Part shown: in pieces, positions 7,259 to 9,548 of the stretch
Layout of the letters: every line of letters starts with the position of its first letter
Numbering within the stretch: position 1 is the first letter of the stretch
NCBI GenBank assembly: GCA_900770215.1
Contig: CAAGJW010000101.1
Coordinates: 1 to 9,548 of the forward strand
From: Bacteroidales bacterium
GTDB lineage: Bacteria > Bacteroidota > Bacteroidia > Bacteroidales > Muribaculaceae
Length of the DNA: 9,548 bases
Direction: 5' to 3'
Position numbers and translations under genes: made by a program
The notes under the pieces: model-generated
The model's input: only the letters and a program-made list of their open reading frames with translations
Databases searched by the model: none
Told to the model about the DNA's origin: nothing

Positions 7259-7311
7259 CCCAACCTTTATATATATTTTTTTGTAAACGTTCATAAAATT
7301 CTATTTTAGTT

Positions 7312-8991
7312 ATGGTGAAGAAAATTCTACCTTGCATCACGAGCGTGCTCATGGCAGGTGCCATGTGTGCCCAGACTGTGCCAGTGACAGCAGTGAAGAC
7401 CCTTGGCAATGAGCACCAGCAGGCAAGCGTGCTCGACCCCGTGCTGGCTCAGCGTGGCGTGGCCATGCCCGCCCCGGCGCGTGCCGGCAGCGACACGCCC
7501 GACGACTATGTTACGACCCAGCCCGAGGGCGTGCTCAAGACCTACGTGCGCTCGGGCAAGAACCTGATATCGTCGCTGAATGGCATCGTCGAAGACAGCC
7601 AGAACGACCAAACCATGCAGATCGTGTTTGCCCCCGACGGCAAGACGGTGTGGTTCGACAAGATCGTCTCGGCCACCTCGGCCACGTTTGGCTGGATCAA
7701 GGGCGAAAAAGAGGGCAACAAGATCACCGTGAAAGAGGGGCAGAAGGCGTGGTACTATGCTCACGACACCACCTACACGGCCTACACGGTGACACGCATC
7801 GTGCCCAACCCCGAGGGCTCGGCCGAGAAATTTGACAACTACAAGTATGCCCCTGGCGATATCACCTTCTCGATCGACAACGACAGCGTGATCACACTGC
7901 TGCCCGACGAGAATGGCATTGCGGCCATAGGCCTGAGGCGAGTGAGCAACGACCCCTTCCTCGTGCAATATAGCTTCAACGGCAAGTGGCTGGGCTATGG
8001 CGACATCAACACCGTTTACACGCCCTATGCCGTGAATCTGCCCCAGGGCCCCGACAGCACAGCACAGCTCGACGACTACTCGATGACCTACCTCACCGAG
8101 ATAGGCGGCGTGCGCATCGGGCACCTGGTGAAGTGTGCCGTTGTGGGCAACAAGATGTACATCCAGGGTGCTTCCCAGTATCTCCCCCAGACCTGGCTCG
8201 TGGGCAACATCGACGGGGGCAAGGTCACCTTTGCCCAGCAGCAGGCAGGCATCTACGACAACCACTACACCTATTTCATGTTTGCCAAGGTCGTGCATGA
8301 AGACACCGTCTACTACTACTCGCCCATCGACGAGCTGGTGCTCAACTACGACCCCGCAACCAAGACACTCACCACGGCCAACAGCCTTGTAGTGGGCACC
8401 CGGTCGTTTGCCCTGGCCGAGGGATACATGAATGTAGCGTTTGCCCCCTTTGCCGACGTGGCCATGAAGCCCGCCACACCCATTGTGGGCGAGGCATTTG
8501 CCCCCTACGACGAGACTACGGGCAACTGCCTGGTCTCGATCTATGTGCCTTGCCAGGATGTGAACGGGTCCTTCCTCGACCCCTCCAAGCTCAGCTACTC
8601 GCTCTATGTCGACGGCGCGCTCTACACCTTCGACGCCGACAAGTACTACCTTGAGCAGTCGGCAACCGAGATACCCTATGGCTACAACGACGGCTACCTC
8701 TTTGTGGCACTCAACATGAACCGCTACTCGGTAGCGCTGTTCAAGAGCGACGTGACCACCATTGGGCTCAAGAGCTTCTATCGCGGCGGCGGCACCACTA
8801 CCGAGTCGGCCATGGCCACCTTCAGCGTTCCCCTCACAGGAGTGAGCGAGGTGCAGGTCAGCAGCGACGTGGTCAAGACCCAGTACTACGACCTGGCCGG
8901 CCACTGCAGCGACCAGCCCATGCAGGGTGTCAACATCGTGGTGCGCACCCACAGCGACGGCACCACCAGCACCACCAAGGAGATGAGGTAA
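7312..8991 (+). CDS. Secreted protein of unrecognised family with C-terminal sorting-type tail
   Basis: The protein has 559 residues. Residues 1-21 (MVKKILPCITSVLMAGAMCAQ) are a signal peptide; Met precedes the cysteine, so a lipobox is unlikely. The mature part is beta-rich, with many Tyr, Asp and Thr residues, e.g. FAPDGKTVWFDKIVS near 106-120, YYAHDTTYTAYTV near 148-160 and PFLVQYSFNGKWLGYGDI. These phrases recall Bacteroidales surface proteins of unknown function. No catalytic motif was recognised. The last 40 residues (TQYYDLAGHCSDQPMQGVNI then VVRTHSDGT) match the common Bacteroidetes pattern YYNLxG...GVNIVVxxxxDG near the C-terminus, which resembles a type IX-type sorting tail or anchor. 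It is transcribed divergently from the TPR-AraC regulator across 249 nt, which suggests control by that regulator (inference). Codon use matches its neighbours. Confidence 0.85.
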   Translation: MVKKILPCITSVLMAGAMCAQTVPVTAVKTLGNEHQQASVLDPVLAQRGVAMPAPARAGSDTPDDYVTTQPEGVLKTYVRSGKNLISSLNGIVEDSQNDQTMQIVFAPDGKTVWFDKIVSATSATFGWIKGEKEGNKITVKEGQKAWYYAHDTTYTAYTVTRIVPNPEGSAEKFDNYKYAPGDITFSIDNDSVITLLPDENGIAAIGLRRVSNDPFLVQYSFNGKWLGYGDINTVYTPYAVNLPQGPDSTAQLDDYSMTYLTEIGGVRIGHLVKCAVVGNKMYIQGASQYLPQTWLVGNIDGGKVTFAQQQAGIYDNHYTYFMFAKVVHEDTVYYYSPIDELVLNYDPATKTLTTANSLVVGTRSFALAEGYMNVAFAPFADVAMKPATPIVGEAFAPYDETTGNCLVSIYVPCQDVNGSFLDPSKLSYSLYVDGALYTFDADKYYLEQSATEIPYGYNDGYLFVALNMNRYSVALFKSDVTTIGLKSFYRGGGTTTESAMATFSVPLTGVSEVQVSSDVVKTQYYDLAGHCSDQPMQGVNIVVRTHSDGTTSTTKEMR

Positions 8992-9020
8992 AAAAAATAA
9001 AATAATACAATCCTTTTTTT
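8990..9020 (+). terminator. Possible weak A/T hairpin terminator after the secreted-protein gene
   Basis: A run of eight A residues beginning in the stop codon (8990-8997) is followed, 16 nt later, by seven T residues (9014-9020). An A-U stem could form, ending in the U-tract. There is no GC-rich stem, so this is weak. An alternative 3' structure is the nine-pair stem GCAGCCTGC/GCAGGCTGC at 9039-9047 and 9062-9070, which lacks a T-tract. Confidence 0.3.
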
Positions 9021-9038
9021 AAGAGTCTATCATGCGAT

Positions 9039-9145
9039 GCAGCCTGCCGGGGCGACCCAGAGCAGGCTGCTTGCGTTGTGCCCGCGGCGGGCCACAGGGG
9101 GTGCGCTCCACCGCCTGCCCTGTGGGCTGCCGCTCCCGCTGGGGA
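9039..9145. repeat. Second palindromic repeat family, right-hand copy, with adjacent stem-loop
   Basis: A perfect nine-pair stem (9039-9047 with 9062-9070, 14-nt loop) is followed by CAGGGGGTGCGCTCCACCG and the family core GCTCCACCGCCTGCC (9105-9119). After this comes a GCTGCCGCTCCCGCTGGGG segment like the one after 5430. The same two repeat families therefore lie side by side in both intergenic clusters, although in a different order. Confidence 0.6.
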
Positions 9146-9359
9146 GCTCATTGGGCATTGTGGCTGTTGTGTCGCGTTTGTTTCGTGCATTCGGTGTTTT
9201 TCGCGGTTGATTGTTTTGCGGGATGGTGGCGTGGCGACGTTTTGCCCACATGCAGGGTGCGGCCCTTGTGGCCGTCCGAGCCCACACACGCCGGCGGCCT
9301 AACGCGAAATTTTGCCCCTACAAAGCACTATCGCGGACGGCCACAAGGGCCGCACCCTG
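9146..9359. repeat. First palindromic repeat family, right cluster: lead-in, forward arm, spacer, inverted arm
   Basis: The lead-in 9146-9188 equals 4763-4805. The forward arm 9253-9278 and the inverted arm 9334-9359 are exact 26-nt reverse complements across a 55-nt spacer. The spacer includes GCCGGCGGCCTAACGCG and AAATTTTGCCCCTAC. This is the most complete and best-paired copy of the element in the window. Confidence 0.9.
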
Positions 9360-9548
9360 CCAGTCGCCGAAAACGGGGCGGCTTGGCGGCGACGGGGTGC
9401 ATCCTTTCGTGCGTTTCCCGTGGTTGATTGATTTGCGGCGGGGCGGGCTTTTGCCCACATGCAGGGTGCGGCCCTTGTGGCCGTCCGCACCCACACACGC
9501 CGGCGGCCTAACGCGAAATTTTGCCCCTACAAAGCACTATCGCGGACG
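9244..9548 (+). repeat. Tandem direct repeat, about 209-bp period, continuing beyond the window
   Basis: Bases 9244-9339 and 9453-9548 align over 96 bp with only two differences (AG versus CA just after the arm), at a constant offset of 209. The second unit is cut off at CGGACG (9543-9548), the first six bases of the next inverted arm. The linker 9360-9452 resembles 5027-5125. The GGTTGATTG boxes (9205-9213 and 9422-9430) are 217 apart, so small indels occur in the linker. No coding signal was seen. Confidence 0.9.

Noticed and set aside
7063..7263. Upstream extension of the regulator to the ATG at 7263
   Set aside because: The extension would place the promoter (7088-7118) inside the gene and bury the signal peptide behind 67 residues with a basic, low-complexity stretch.
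7327..8952. Long minus-strand frame (541 codons) opposite the secreted-protein gene
   Set aside because: Same antisense effect. Its product is His/Val/Gly-rich and lacks a domain or signal peptide, whereas the plus frame has a signal peptide, a promoter and a recognisable C-terminal tail.
4763..9548. Insertion sequence with terminal inverted repeats
   Set aside because: No transposase frame lies between any inverted arms; the spacers are too short and mostly conserved. A non-autonomous element remains possible.

Overview
The window looks like chromosomal DNA from a GC-rich member of the Bacteroidales. A gut lineage such as Muribaculaceae or Prevotellaceae is plausible, but I cannot fix the family from sequence alone. 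The evidence is Bacteroidetes-type promoters (TAnnTTTG -7 boxes), starts without Shine-Dalgarno sequences, a gingipain/HagA-like 'cleaved adhesin' surface protein, C-terminal tails of the Bacteroidetes sorting-domain type, and a transmembrane TPR-AraC regulator. Codons end strongly in C or G.

Layout: (1) Positions 1-4514, minus strand: one very long secreted multidomain protein of at least 1504 residues. It has a signal peptide, a beta-propeller-like N-terminus, FN3/Ig-like domains, three cleaved-adhesin/choice-of-anchor-J modules, a CARDB-like domain and a C-terminal sorting-type domain. Only a few codons are cut off by the window edge. (2) 4515-5583: about 1.07 kb without a gene, mostly GC-rich palindromic repeat elements. 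(3) 5584-7062, minus: a membrane-spanning regulator with periplasmic TPRs, one TM helix and a cytoplasmic AraC-type DNA-binding domain. (4) 7063-7311: a divergent promoter region. Both promoters carry nearly the same element across the -7 box and start site, and a hairpin plus T-tract terminator lies between them. (5) 7312-8991, plus: a secreted protein of 559 residues with a sorting-type tail, family not recognised. (6) 8992-9548: a second cluster of the same palindromic repeats, here becoming a tandem array of about 209 bp period that runs off the window.

The likely biology is a surface-protein locus. The transmembrane regulator probably senses something in the periplasm and controls the divergent secreted-protein gene, itself, and perhaps the large adhesin-like gene downstream; this is inference from gene order and the shared promoter element. 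The regulator and the 559-residue gene sit between two direct copies of the same repeat family, about 4.38 kb apart.

The least explained material is the repeat family. It has a near-invariant 26-nt arm in alternating orientation (six complete copies plus the start of a seventh), a conserved linker between arms, and a second palindromic family beside it. The short reading frames in these clusters look like artefacts of the repeats. I saw no CRISPR array, tRNA, rRNA, transposase or phage gene.
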